Part shown: positions 9,081 through 17,163 of the stretch, in pieces
How the letters are laid out: each line of letters begins with the position of its first letter
Numbering within the stretch: position 1 is the stretch's first letter
NCBI GenBank assembly: GCA_029239755.1
Contig: JARBUI010000011.1
Span: 1 to 64,000 of the forward strand
Source of the DNA: Clostridia bacterium
GTDB taxonomy: Bacteria; Bacillota; Clostridia; Lachnospirales; Cellulosilyticaceae
Length of the DNA stretch: 64,000 nt
Reading direction: 5' to 3'
Notes under the pieces: model-generated
What the model was told of the DNA's origin: nothing
The model's database searches: none
The model's input: the letters and a program-made list of their open reading frames with translations, nothing else
Position numbers and translations under genes: made by a program

Positions 9081-9102
9081 GGACTTTAGTCCCTATTTTT
9101 TT
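9077..9102 (+). terminator. Terminator after the DegU-like gene
   Basis: ATAGGGACT and AGTCCCTAT form a 9-bp stem with a 2-base loop, followed by a run of seven or eight T. It separates the regulatory genes from the pilin gene, implying a separate pilin promoter. A TATAAT at 9164-9169 is a candidate -10 box with no good -35. Confidence 0.8.
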
Positions 9103-9208
9103 ATGACATTTTTCCCTATTATAATAGGACTTTTGCAATCTACAATCTTAATGGACAAGGGCATATAATGATATTAAGAAAAAGAAAACAATTTAAGGAG
9201 GAATAGAT

Positions 9209-9382
9209 ATGTTACAACTATTTAATGCTTATGTATTACCAAAACTAAATAACAAAAAAGGGCAAGGAATGGTTGAATATGCATTACTCATTGGACTTGT
9301 AGCAATAGTCGTTATTGGGGTTCTCATTTTATTAGGACCAGCTATAAGTGCAAAGTTCCAGGAAATAATAAACGCACTTTAA
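9209..9382 (+). CDS. flp: Flp-type major pilin prepilin
   Basis: A 57-residue class IVb prepilin. A short basic leader ends in NNKKG, followed by QGMVEYALLIGLVAIVVIG. Cutting after Gly18 places Glu and Tyr at mature positions 5 and 6, the signature of Flp pilins. The rest is a single hydrophobic helix with a short tail. AAGGAGG lies 8 bases before the ATG. It would be processed by the 6598-7200 peptidase and assembled by CpaF/TadB/TadC. It stands alone between two hairpins, fitting a highly expressed pilin transcript. Confidence 0.92.
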   Translation: MLQLFNAYVLPKLNNKKGQGMVEYALLIGLVAIVVIGVLILLGPAISAKFQEIINAL

Positions 9383-9425
9383 ACAAAAGAATTGTAAAAA
9401 TATCTGAAGATTGTTCCCCTTTCTT

Positions 9426-9463
9426 AAATGCTCTAATCAAGGATAAAGTTGATTAGAGCATTT
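9426..9463 (+). terminator. Strong hairpin after flp without a T-run
   Basis: A perfect 15-bp stem (9426-9440 with 9449-9463) lies 43 bases after the pilin stop codon. It lacks a real U-tract (TTTACAAT follows), so it may act as a partial terminator or as a 3' stabiliser that lets pilin mRNA exceed downstream assembly genes. Confidence 0.6.
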
Positions 9464-9498
9464 ACAATATGAGCAGTTTGAAAGTGAGAGAGATTATT

Positions 9499-9888
9499 AT
9501 GAAAAATATAAAAAACCAAAGAGGTCAAGCACTGGTAGAATTTGCGGTCATACTGCCTTTGTTATTACTTTTAATCATGGGAATTATCCAATTTGGACTA
9601 GTTATGAATGCTTATCTCACTACTCAGAATGCGGCAAGAGAAGGGGCAAGAGCTGGTATTGTTGGCGATTCTGATACAGAAGTTAAAAATATAGTGAGCG
9701 CTGTTTCCCCTAACTTAAGTGCAGATAAGCTTATTGTAAATATAACTCCTGCTGAAGGTAATAGAATTTCTGGTGAAACACTTACTGTACAGGTAAGTTA
9801 TAACTATCCTATCACAATCCCTATCATAGACAGCTTACTGGGCAGTTCTATACTTCTAAATGCTAAAACCACCATGAGAATAGAATAA
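9499..9888 (+). CDS. TadE-family pseudopilin
   Basis: A 129-residue TadE-like protein. The N-terminus NQRGQALVEFAVILPLL has the prepilin-like processing site (after Gly, Glu at +5) and one transmembrane helix. The extracellular part includes NAAREGARAGIVGD, very typical of TadE. The start was taken at the ATG at 9499; an in-frame ATG at 9469 lies at the foot of the preceding hairpin and has no ribosome site. Expected in the inner part of the Tad pilus machine as a minor pilin. Confidence 0.88.
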   Translation: MKNIKNQRGQALVEFAVILPLLLLLIMGIIQFGLVMNAYLTTQNAAREGARAGIVGDSDTEVKNIVSAVSPNLSADKLIVNITPAEGNRISGETLTVQVSYNYPITIPIIDSLLGSSILLNAKTTMRIE

Positions 9889-9905
9889 ACGGGGGAGGGC
9901 TTTAA

Positions 9906-10799
9906 GTGAAACAACTTGATAGTAAGGGGAATGCAGCCATTTTATTATGTTTAGTAGTCACTGCTTTATTCGGCTTTGCCGCCTTTACGATAGATATTGG
10001 TGTAGTTTATGCGGAGAAAGCAAAGCTTGCTAATGCTATGGATGCAGCAGCTTTAGCAGGGGTACTTGAACTGCCGACGAATGAAGTTAAGGCAAAAACT
10101 GTAGCTGCTGAGTATCTGCTAAAAAATGCAGCTGATCTCTCAGGGATCATAATTAATGTTGGGTCAGACAAAAAAAGTATAGAGTTATCAGGGGGCAAAA
10201 ATGTTAAGCATTTTTTTGCTCCTATTATAGGTATTAAAGAAAGCAATATTACTGGATCAGCTAAAGCTGTTATTGGACCGGCAAAATCAGTGACAGGTGG
10301 CATAAGACCTTTTGCTGTACAAATATTTGACTTTACTTATGGAGATTTAGTAACACTTAAAGAAGATGCAGGGGATGGATCAAATGGTAACTATGGAGGG
10401 ATATCCTTAGGCGGACGAGGATCAAGTGTTTTTAAGATAAATGCTCTTTATGGCTATGGAGGCACTATATCCGTAGGGGATTATATAGATACCGAGCCTG
10501 GAAATATGGCAGGAGCTGTTAATGAAATTAAAGACTATATTCAGTCGGAGATAAGTACCTTTGACAACTTTCCAAGAGATTCAATTAGAATCTGGACGAT
10601 ACCATTAGTTGATACCTTTCAGGTTAATGGAAGAGGTGAAATAAAGGTAGTTGGCTTTGCAAACTTTTATGTGGAAGATATACAAGGCCAGTCAGGACAG
10701 ATCGAAATACAAGGAAGATTTGTAAAGTTTGTTACAAATGCAGAAGTAGATATGAATTTAGCAGATACGGGTTTATATGGTGCAAAGTTAGCAAAATAA
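9906..10799 (+). CDS. TadG-like pilus assembly protein
   Basis: A 297-residue protein starting at a GTG behind GGGGGAGGG. The N-terminus (SKGNAAILLCLVV...AFTIDIGVVYAEKAKLANAMDAAALAG) matches the 'putative Flp pilus-assembly TadE/G-like' domain: one transmembrane helix, then a membrane-proximal helix. The remaining 220 residues are a Gly-rich beta-type extracellular region. The von Willebrand A domain of full-length TadG is not visible. It is probably a pilus-base or minor pilin component, as the gene sits between TadE and CpaB. Confidence 0.8.
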   Translation: MKQLDSKGNAAILLCLVVTALFGFAAFTIDIGVVYAEKAKLANAMDAAALAGVLELPTNEVKAKTVAAEYLLKNAADLSGIIINVGSDKKSIELSGGKNVKHFFAPIIGIKESNITGSAKAVIGPAKSVTGGIRPFAVQIFDFTYGDLVTLKEDAGDGSNGNYGGISLGGRGSSVFKINALYGYGGTISVGDYIDTEPGNMAGAVNEIKDYIQSEISTFDNFPRDSIRIWTIPLVDTFQVNGRGEIKVVGFANFYVEDIQGQSGQIEIQGRFVKFVTNAEVDMNLADTGLYGAKLAK

Positions 10800-10820
10800 A
10801 AAGAAATGGAGGAAAAGCGC

Positions 10821-11789
10821 ATGAAAAATACAGGACAAAAGCTAATCTTAATATCCTTTGTATTAGCACTGCTTGCAGCTATAACTGTTTTTATCTATCT
10901 TAAGTCTTTAAAGATATCTAAGAAGGCAGTGAGTAATACTACCATTGTAGTAGCAGCAGAAACTATACCTGCAAGAACGCTTATTGATAAAAGCATGCTT
11001 ACTACTATTGAAGTGACAGATAACCCTATTTTCAATGACTATATCAAAGATTCCTCTCAGATAATTGGAAAACACACAAAGGAGACTGTTATTAAAAATG
11101 AAGGGTTTCTTAAGGAGAAACTTATTTACCAGCAAGATGAAGAGCTTAGTTTAAAAGTTGATAAGACTCATAGAGCTGTCACAATAAATGCAACAGGTGA
11201 TTCAGGTGTGGCCCGTCTTATTAAGCCTGGAGATTTTGTGGATGTAGTCGCCTACTTGCCTGAAAAAACAAATGGAGCAACAATCATTAGACCAGATATA
11301 ACGAAATTAATGCTTCAAAATATAGAAGTTATTGCGCTTGATGAACAGCTGACGAGAGAAGAAAATAAAACAGATGAGGAAGAACCTCAAAAGGAGTCAA
11401 CTATCTTTTTAGTAACCTTATCTGTAAAGCCTGTAGACTTAGAAAAACTATCGCTGGCAGAAAATATAGGGAATTTAAAACTAGCTCTAAGACCTATTAA
11501 AGCGACTGATACGATTGAGACCAAAGGGACTACTTGGGAGGATATCGTGGTGTGGCCTAAGGGGGATAAGGAGTCAGACACCGCTGACGAGGATAGTTCC
11601 AAAAGCAGCAGTGAAAAAGAAAAGTATAGAAGCTATGCTGTTAAGCGTGGTGATACGCTGCAGAAAATAAGCAAAGCTTTCTATGGGACTCCAGATCACT
11701 ATGAACTTATAAAAGAAGTAAATCATATAAAAGATGAAGACATTATTGTAACAGGGGAAATGATTAAAATCCCAATACTTGAAGAGTAG
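10821..11789 (+). CDS. cpaB: CpaB/RcpC pilus protein with C-terminal LysM
   Basis: A 322-residue membrane-anchored protein. One transmembrane helix (about residues 7-28), then a SAF-type domain beginning TTIVVAAETIPARTLIDKSML, then the RcpC/CpaB domain to about residue 245. An acidic Ser/Lys linker leads to a C-terminal LysM domain (about residues 268-318: YAVKRGDTLQKISKAFYG...EMIKIP). In Gram-negatives CpaB feeds the outer-membrane secretin. Here LysM probably anchors the collar to peptidoglycan. The start was set at the ATG at 10821, 8 bases after GGAGG; the earlier ATG overlaps that site. Confidence 0.88.
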   Translation: MKNTGQKLILISFVLALLAAITVFIYLKSLKISKKAVSNTTIVVAAETIPARTLIDKSMLTTIEVTDNPIFNDYIKDSSQIIGKHTKETVIKNEGFLKEKLIYQQDEELSLKVDKTHRAVTINATGDSGVARLIKPGDFVDVVAYLPEKTNGATIIRPDITKLMLQNIEVIALDEQLTREENKTDEEEPQKESTIFLVTLSVKPVDLEKLSLAENIGNLKLALRPIKATDTIETKGTTWEDIVVWPKGDKESDTADEDSSKSSSEKEKYRSYAVKRGDTLQKISKAFYGTPDHYELIKEVNHIKDEDIIVTGEMIKIPILEE

Positions 11790-11803
11790 GAGGCGGTAAT
11801 AAT

Positions 11804-12955
11804 ATGGATAAAATTAAAATACTCGTTGCAGATGATATAGAAGAAACAAGAGCTGTAATCAAGAAGATGCTAAGCCTAGAGGATGATCAATTTGAAGTGG
11901 TCGGGGAGGCAGATAATGGTCAGGATGTTCTAAATCTTATTCCTAAGCTAAGACCAGATATTGTTTTGATGGACATCAATATGCCTATATTAAATGGACT
12001 GGAGGCCACTGAAAAAATTACAAATGACTATCCTTCTGTTATTGTCATTATTATGTCTGTCCAAGCGGAAAATGAATACCTTAAAAGAGCCATGTTCCAC
12101 GGGGCGAAAGAGTACATTATTAAGCCTTTTAATTATGCCAGCTTAACTGAAACGATTAAGATAACCTATGAAAAGTACAAAGAAAGACAGATGAAGCTAG
12201 CAAAAGGTGAAATGAGAAACAAAGAAGGGAAAGTTATGACTTTCTTTAGTTCAAAGGGGGGCGTGGGTAAATCTATTTTAGCCCTAAATACAGCTGTTAT
12301 CCTAAGTAAAGAGGAAAAGAAAAAAATACTTTTAGTAGATATGGATTTGCAATTTGGAGATCTCTCTATGTTAGTCAACAAGTACAACCATAAAACAATC
12401 CTGGATGCAGTTGATGAGAGGCAATTAGATTCTTATGAGAGTATAAAACCTTATTTGTATAAGTATAATGAGAAATTAGATATGCTCTTTGCTCCTGGAA
12501 AACCGGAATCAGCTGAGTATATAACTAAAGACAGCACTCAGAAAATTATAGAGCTGTTAAAAAAAGAATATGATGTGATTGTTGTAGATACAGGGGTTAA
12601 CTTCAATGATAATACGCTTTATATTTTAGATGAGTCTGAAAAGATATTTCTTGTCTCTACAATGGAGATTGTATCACTTAAGAATACTAAGCTTGGTATG
12701 AGAATTATGCAGTCTCTTGGATACGACAAAAACAAGGTTAAACTTGTAATCAATCGGTATACAACAAATTATGGGATAAACAGAAAGGATGTAGAAGACG
12801 TATTTAAAGATGGCATTTTTGCAATGATTCCTGAAGAAGAAAAAACGGTCAATATCTCAGTTAATAAAGGGCTTCCTTTTTGTGAAGGGGATAAATATAA
12901 TAAGCAAAAAATAGGAAAGGCTCTTGAAATAATGTGCAAAGACTTGGCTAATTAG
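11804..12955 (+). CDS. cpaE: Receiver-domain/CpaE (TadZ) ATPase fusion
   Basis: A 383-residue pilus-localisation ATPase. Residues 1-120 form a receiver domain with all canonical residues: acidic pair at 10-11, phospho-Asp57 in MDINMP, Ser85 and Lys107 in IIKPF. Residues 143-383 are a ParA/MinD-like ATPase with deviant Walker A KGGVGKS (151-157) and LLVDMDLQFGDLS. CpaE/TadZ family members often have an atypical receiver without the phosphoacceptor; here it looks functional. It should direct the Tad machine to its site and may be gated by phosphorylation. Operon member, 14 bases after cpaB. Confidence 0.9.
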   Translation: MDKIKILVADDIEETRAVIKKMLSLEDDQFEVVGEADNGQDVLNLIPKLRPDIVLMDINMPILNGLEATEKITNDYPSVIVIIMSVQAENEYLKRAMFHGAKEYIIKPFNYASLTETIKITYEKYKERQMKLAKGEMRNKEGKVMTFFSSKGGVGKSILALNTAVILSKEEKKKILLVDMDLQFGDLSMLVNKYNHKTILDAVDERQLDSYESIKPYLYKYNEKLDMLFAPGKPESAEYITKDSTQKIIELLKKEYDVIVVDTGVNFNDNTLYILDESEKIFLVSTMEIVSLKNTKLGMRIMQSLGYDKNKVKLVINRYTTNYGINRKDVEDVFKDGIFAMIPEEEKTVNISVNKGLPFCEGDKYNKQKIGKALEIMCKDLAN

Positions 12956-12966
12956 GGGGGATAGAT

Positions 12967-14298
12967 ATGTCTCTGATGAAAAGATTAGAAGAATCAAATG
13001 GGGATAAGAAAACCGGAAAATCGAGCGAAAAAGAAATAGATCCTTACTTTGAGCTTAAAATGAAGATACAAAATAGAGTCATTGAAGAACTTGATATAGA
13101 TTTTAACGAGATATCTGAACATAATGAAGAACTCAAACAAAAGATTCATTTTATTATTATGAAAAACATTGAGCAGGAATCTCTTGATATGACTAATAAT
13201 CAAAAAAACAAAATTAAGGAAGAGCTTTTGGATGAGATTATAGGATTTGGGCCAATAACAGAGCTTCTCGCTGATAACAAGGTTACAGAAATAATGGTTA
13301 ATGGACCAGAACATGTCTATATGGAAAGAGATGGTAAGCTTGTGCTTACCGATGCTAAATTTAAAAACAATAATCATGTCCTTCACGTTATTAAAAAAAT
13401 CGTAGCCCCTATCGGAAGAAGGATAGATGAAGGTTCACCTATGGTTGACGCAAGACTTCCAAACGGTTCCAGGGTTAATGCTATCATTCCGCCTTTAGCT
13501 ATAGATGGGCCTTCTATAACCATAAGAAAGTTTGCAGAAGATCCTTTTAAAGTAGAAGATTTGGTAAGGTTTGGGACACTAAGTTCAAAAATGGCTGAGC
13601 TTTTAAAGTATTGCGTTGAGGGGAGACTAAATGTTGTTGTATCAGGGGGGACAGGCAGCGGAAAGACGACCACACTTAATGTTCTATCTTCTTTTATACC
13701 TCATGATGAACGAATTGTAACAATAGAAGATGCTGCAGAGCTTCAGCTTTCACAAGAACATGTTGTAAGGCTTGAAACAAGACCTGCTAATATAGAAAGT
13801 AAAGGCGAAATTACGATAAGAGATTTGGTTAAAAACAGTTTAAGAATGCGTCCTGACAGAATAATCGTAGGGGAGGTTCGTTCAGGGGAGGCACTCGATA
13901 TGCTTCAAGCCATGAATACGGGACACGATGGATCCTTAACGACAGGGCACGCTAACTCACCAAGAGATATGCTGTCAAGAATTGAGACTATGGTTTTAAT
14001 GTCAGGAATGAACCTACCTATAAAAGCTATAAGAGACCAGGTAGCGTCTGCTATAGATTTAATTGTTCAGCAGTCAAGGCTCATGGATGGCAGCAGAAAA
14101 ATTACTTATATAACAGAGGTTCAGGGGATGGAGGGAGATGTCATTATCCTTCAGGATATATTTCGATTTGAACAAAAGGGTCTTGATAATAGGGGAAAAG
14201 TAAAAGGAGAGTTTATTACTACAGGAATTGTACCCAAATTTGTACAAAAGCTCAGAGAAAAAGGTATTAGTATACCCCCGGATCTCTTAAATAATTAA
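12967..14298 (+). CDS. cpaF: Tad pilus assembly ATPase CpaF/TadA
   Basis: A 443-residue secretion ATPase of the VirB11/CpaF family that powers Flp pilus extension. The N-terminal helical region is followed by VNGPEHVYMERDGK (N-terminal domain). Walker A is SGGTGSGKTTT, the Asp box IVTIEDAAEL, Walker B MRPDRIIVGEVRSGEALDML, and the His box HDGSLTTGHANS. Length is normal. GGGGGG lies just before the ATG, 11 bases after cpaE. It works in the cytoplasm with TadB and TadC. Confidence 0.95.
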   Translation: MSLMKRLEESNGDKKTGKSSEKEIDPYFELKMKIQNRVIEELDIDFNEISEHNEELKQKIHFIIMKNIEQESLDMTNNQKNKIKEELLDEIIGFGPITELLADNKVTEIMVNGPEHVYMERDGKLVLTDAKFKNNNHVLHVIKKIVAPIGRRIDEGSPMVDARLPNGSRVNAIIPPLAIDGPSITIRKFAEDPFKVEDLVRFGTLSSKMAELLKYCVEGRLNVVVSGGTGSGKTTTLNVLSSFIPHDERIVTIEDAAELQLSQEHVVRLETRPANIESKGEITIRDLVKNSLRMRPDRIIVGEVRSGEALDMLQAMNTGHDGSLTTGHANSPRDMLSRIETMVLMSGMNLPIKAIRDQVASAIDLIVQQSRLMDGSRKITYITEVQGMEGDVIILQDIFRFEQKGLDNRGKVKGEFITTGIVPKFVQKLREKGISIPPDLLNN

Positions 14299-14317
14299 GC
14301 CTAAGGAGGTAATGAGA

Positions 14318-15280
14318 ATGATATTTGCTGCGGCAATATTGACATTTTTCTTTCTTTGGACATTTATCATAACTATAGCTTTAAACTTACCTCATAAAGA
14401 TAAGCCGTCCCATAAACTGAAATATTTTGATGAAGACTATACGCTAAGAGAAAGATATGAAAATAATAAAAAAGATAAGGCTAGGCCTTTTAAGATTATT
14501 TCAAGTTTAATTCCTCGTACTAAGTTAGGTACAAAAAAAGCCAAAAGGCTTGATACAGAGCTTATGAAAGCAGATATGCCTATTACGGCAGAAGAACTTT
14601 TGGCAGTCAAAATTCTTTCATCATCTGCTGTTTCCTTTTTATCTTTTGCAGTTTTTAAAGACTATATTATTCCTCCAGTAATCTTTATTATAGTTTGGAA
14701 TATACCTAGGCTCATCATAGCAAATAGAAAAAAAGAGAGGATCAGGCTTTTTGATAGTCAGCTTAATGAAGGGATTACTATCATCTCCAATTCTCTTAAG
14801 TCAGGCTACTCGTTTTTGCAGGCAGTAGCTGTAGTTGCTGGAGAAACAAGAGATCCTTTTGCAAAGGAATTTATAAAGCTTCTTAAAGAAATGAGTCTTG
14901 GTATTTCTGAGGAAGATGCCTTAAAGAACTTAGTGATAAGAGTAGAATCAGAAGACTTAAGACTTGTGATTAATGCAATTCTAATACAAAAAGACATTGG
15001 AGGCAATCTATCTGAAATACTTGACAATATTTCAGAAACGATTAGAGAGAGACAAAAAATTAAAAGTGAGCTCAAAACATTAACAGCACAAGGGAGACTG
15101 TCAGGGGTCATTGTAACACTTTTACCTATTGTTTTAGGAATAGTTATTTACCTTTTTAATCGAGAGTACATGATGCTTTTATTTACTCATCCACTTGGAA
15201 TAGGAATGGTTATTTCTGCAATAGTGAGTGAGCTGTTAGGATTTATCATGATAAGAAAAATTGTTACGATTGATATGTAG
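14318..15280 (+). CDS. tadB: Tad inner-membrane platform protein TadB
   Basis: A 320-residue platform protein of the GspF/TadB type. There is one N-terminal transmembrane helix, a paired hydrophobic segment near residues 100-130, the cytoplasmic T2SSF domain (FDSQLNEGITIISNSLKSGYSFLQA) and two C-terminal helices. It forms the membrane platform with TadC and contacts CpaF. The ATG at 14318 is 8 bases after AGGAGG, whereas an ATG at 14312 is only 2 bases away, so the later start was chosen. Confidence 0.9.
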   Translation: MIFAAAILTFFFLWTFIITIALNLPHKDKPSHKLKYFDEDYTLRERYENNKKDKARPFKIISSLIPRTKLGTKKAKRLDTELMKADMPITAEELLAVKILSSSAVSFLSFAVFKDYIIPPVIFIIVWNIPRLIIANRKKERIRLFDSQLNEGITIISNSLKSGYSFLQAVAVVAGETRDPFAKEFIKLLKEMSLGISEEDALKNLVIRVESEDLRLVINAILIQKDIGGNLSEILDNISETIRERQKIKSELKTLTAQGRLSGVIVTLLPIVLGIVIYLFNREYMMLLFTHPLGIGMVISAIVSELLGFIMIRKIVTIDM

Positions 15281-15292
15281 GAGGTGATTAGT

Positions 15293-16207
15293 TTGCTGTA
15301 TGGTGCTGCGCTTATCTGTTTTTTATCGTTATTTACGATTATATATGGGATTTTAGTTTCTTTAACCAGCAGTAAAATTAGTATAGAAAAACGTGTGAAA
15401 AGTCTGAGTAGCCTAAGTACAGCAAACGATGACACTACTGAAAATAAGAGCTTTTCTGAAAGAATGCTTAAACCTTTTTATATTTCGCTTAGTCAATACT
15501 TGCTAAAAGTAACACCAGGCAGTAAGCTCACGGTGTTTAGTAAGAAACTGGAACGAGCAGGATTATTAAAAAATAACACTACAGAAAAATGGTTATATAT
15601 TAAAAGTATGCTCGTCCTTGGCGCTGCAGCATTGATGGGATTACTATCTTTTATGGTAGAGGCCAATTTTTTAAAGTCCCTGATACTTGCACTTCTTATT
15701 ATGCTTTGTGTCAATGTGTTTTTTAATTTTTACATATCAAGAAAAATTGAAACAAGAAAAAGTAAAATTTTAAAAGACTTACCCTATACTTTAGATTTAA
15801 TCACGGTAAGTGTTGAGGCAGGACTATCCTTTGATGGGGCTATAGCGAGAGTTATAGGTAATATAAACGGAGAACTTTGTGATGAATTTGCAAAAGCTCT
15901 TAAAGAAATAAGGATGGGAATAGAACGAAAAAATGCTTTAAGAAATATGGGGAATAGGTGTGAGGTAAGAGAACTTTCTATGTTAGTAACCTCTCTCATT
16001 CAAGCGGATGAATTAGGAGTCAGCTTAGGAAGAGTGCTTAGAATTGAAGCAGAGAATTTGCGAGAACATAGGAAGCAGGCAGCAAGAGAGAAGGCTATGA
16101 AAGCACCTATTAAGATGCTGTTCCCGCTTATTTTCTTTATTTTTCCATCCATTTTCATTATTATATTAGGCCCAGTAGCTATAAAAATGCTGCAATTATT
16201 TAGTTAG
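15293..16207 (+). CDS. tadC: Tad inner-membrane platform protein TadC
   Basis: A 304-residue paralogue of TadB with the T2SSF domain (LPYTLDLITVSVEAGLSFDGA ... LIQADELGVSLGRVLRIEA) and hydrophobic segments at both ends. It probably starts at the TTG at 15293, 8 bases after AGGAGG. An in-frame GTG at 15284 overlaps the ribosome site. The stop of tadB lies 12 bases upstream, so translation is likely coupled. Partner of TadB in the assembly platform. Confidence 0.88.
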   Translation: MLYGAALICFLSLFTIIYGILVSLTSSKISIEKRVKSLSSLSTANDDTTENKSFSERMLKPFYISLSQYLLKVTPGSKLTVFSKKLERAGLLKNNTTEKWLYIKSMLVLGAAALMGLLSFMVEANFLKSLILALLIMLCVNVFFNFYISRKIETRKSKILKDLPYTLDLITVSVEAGLSFDGAIARVIGNINGELCDEFAKALKEIRMGIERKNALRNMGNRCEVRELSMLVTSLIQADELGVSLGRVLRIEAENLREHRKQAAREKAMKAPIKMLFPLIFFIFPSIFIIILGPVAIKMLQLFS

Positions 16208-16217
16208 AGGTGATGGT

Positions 16218-16547
16218 ATGATTAAAACTTTAAGAGTAGAGGGTAATACTATAGCCCATGCATTCATAGCAGAGACATTTTTTGAAAGACTGTGGGGATA
16301 CATGTTCAGGGAAAGACCACATCATGAAGCTATAGTATTTACCCCTTGCAGCAGTATTCATACGTACTTTATGAAGTTTCCAATAGATGTGCTGTTTATT
16401 GATGACAACATGTACGTTATTAAAAAAATAGAGAAACTTGAAAAGAGAAAACTTATTATGCCAGTTAAAAAGGCTAAAGTGGTTATTGAAGGTAAGAAAG
16501 GCCTATTTGAAAAAATTGAGATTGGCACTCATATTGAACTAATCTGA
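16218..16547 (+). CDS. DUF192 protein
   Basis: A 109-residue DUF192 family member. Characteristic features are RLWGYMFRERP, the SSIHTYFMKFPIDVLFID core and a C-terminal GTHIEL. The function of DUF192 is not established. Homologues are often near Tad loci in Gram-positives, and this one follows tadC by 10 bases with GAGGTGATGGT before the start, so it is probably the last gene of the pilus operon. No signal peptide is visible, although many relatives have one. Confidence 0.85.
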   Translation: MIKTLRVEGNTIAHAFIAETFFERLWGYMFRERPHHEAIVFTPCSSIHTYFMKFPIDVLFIDDNMYVIKKIEKLEKRKLIMPVKKAKVVIEGKKGLFEKIEIGTHIELI

Positions 16548-16591
16548 TAGAATATAAAATACTTTAATCATCTAAGAAAAGTGGTGAATAT

Positions 16592-17053
16592 ATGAAATGT
16601 TTATTTAAAATAATCAGGGAAGGATTTGAAGAGAATAAGGACATGATTAAATTAGACAATGGTAATGCTATTGAATTTATAACAGCATCTGATGGCAAGA
16701 AATATGTTATTACCATTTCGAATACAACGAATACCTTTAAATTTTTAGGAGATGATTATTCATACTTCACATTATGCTCTGCTAAAAAAATAAAAACATA
16801 TATTGATACGATGCATCATAAATCTTTTGTGGTGAGAGACTTTTATGGAAGATTATTTCTTTGGACATATCGGGAGGAAATGAGTTTTGAAAGTGATGAC
16901 CGAATGGATGAAACATATTGTTTGGTAGCTGATGAAAAAGATGCAGAGGAACTTTTTAAATCCGGGAATGCTATTTTAGGACGTGAGCCATATGTTTATA
17001 CGGACTGCTGTAATCATGTCATGATACGAGAAAGATGGAATAGTTTATCGTAA
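16592..17053 (+). CDS. Hypothetical protein, 153 aa
   Basis: I do not recognise this family. The protein is soluble and acidic, with alternating beta-strand-like stretches (GNAIEFITASDGKKYVITIS) and three cysteines in the second half, including a CC pair in TDCCNH. It lacks a signal peptide and membrane segments. It has a weak GTGGTG ribosome site and stands 44 bases after the DUF192 gene, so it may ride on the Tad transcript or be separate. A TATAAT at 17099-17104 marks the next promoter. Confidence 0.6.
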   Translation: MKCLFKIIREGFEENKDMIKLDNGNAIEFITASDGKKYVITISNTTNTFKFLGDDYSYFTLCSAKKIKTYIDTMHHKSFVVRDFYGRLFLWTYREEMSFESDDRMDETYCLVADEKDAEELFKSGNAILGREPYVYTDCCNHVMIRERWNSLS

Positions 17054-17163
17054 CAAAGTGAACTTTAATTACTTGTTTCTTTTATTTACCTGTTTCGCTA
17101 TAATATTTATAAAGAACATAATGTATCATTAAACGAACAGTTCAATAATATTATGGAGGTAAA

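Noticed and set aside
12994-13386. 130-codon frame opposite cpaF
   Set aside because: Phe/Ile-rich antisense translation within a conserved ATPase gene and no start signal.
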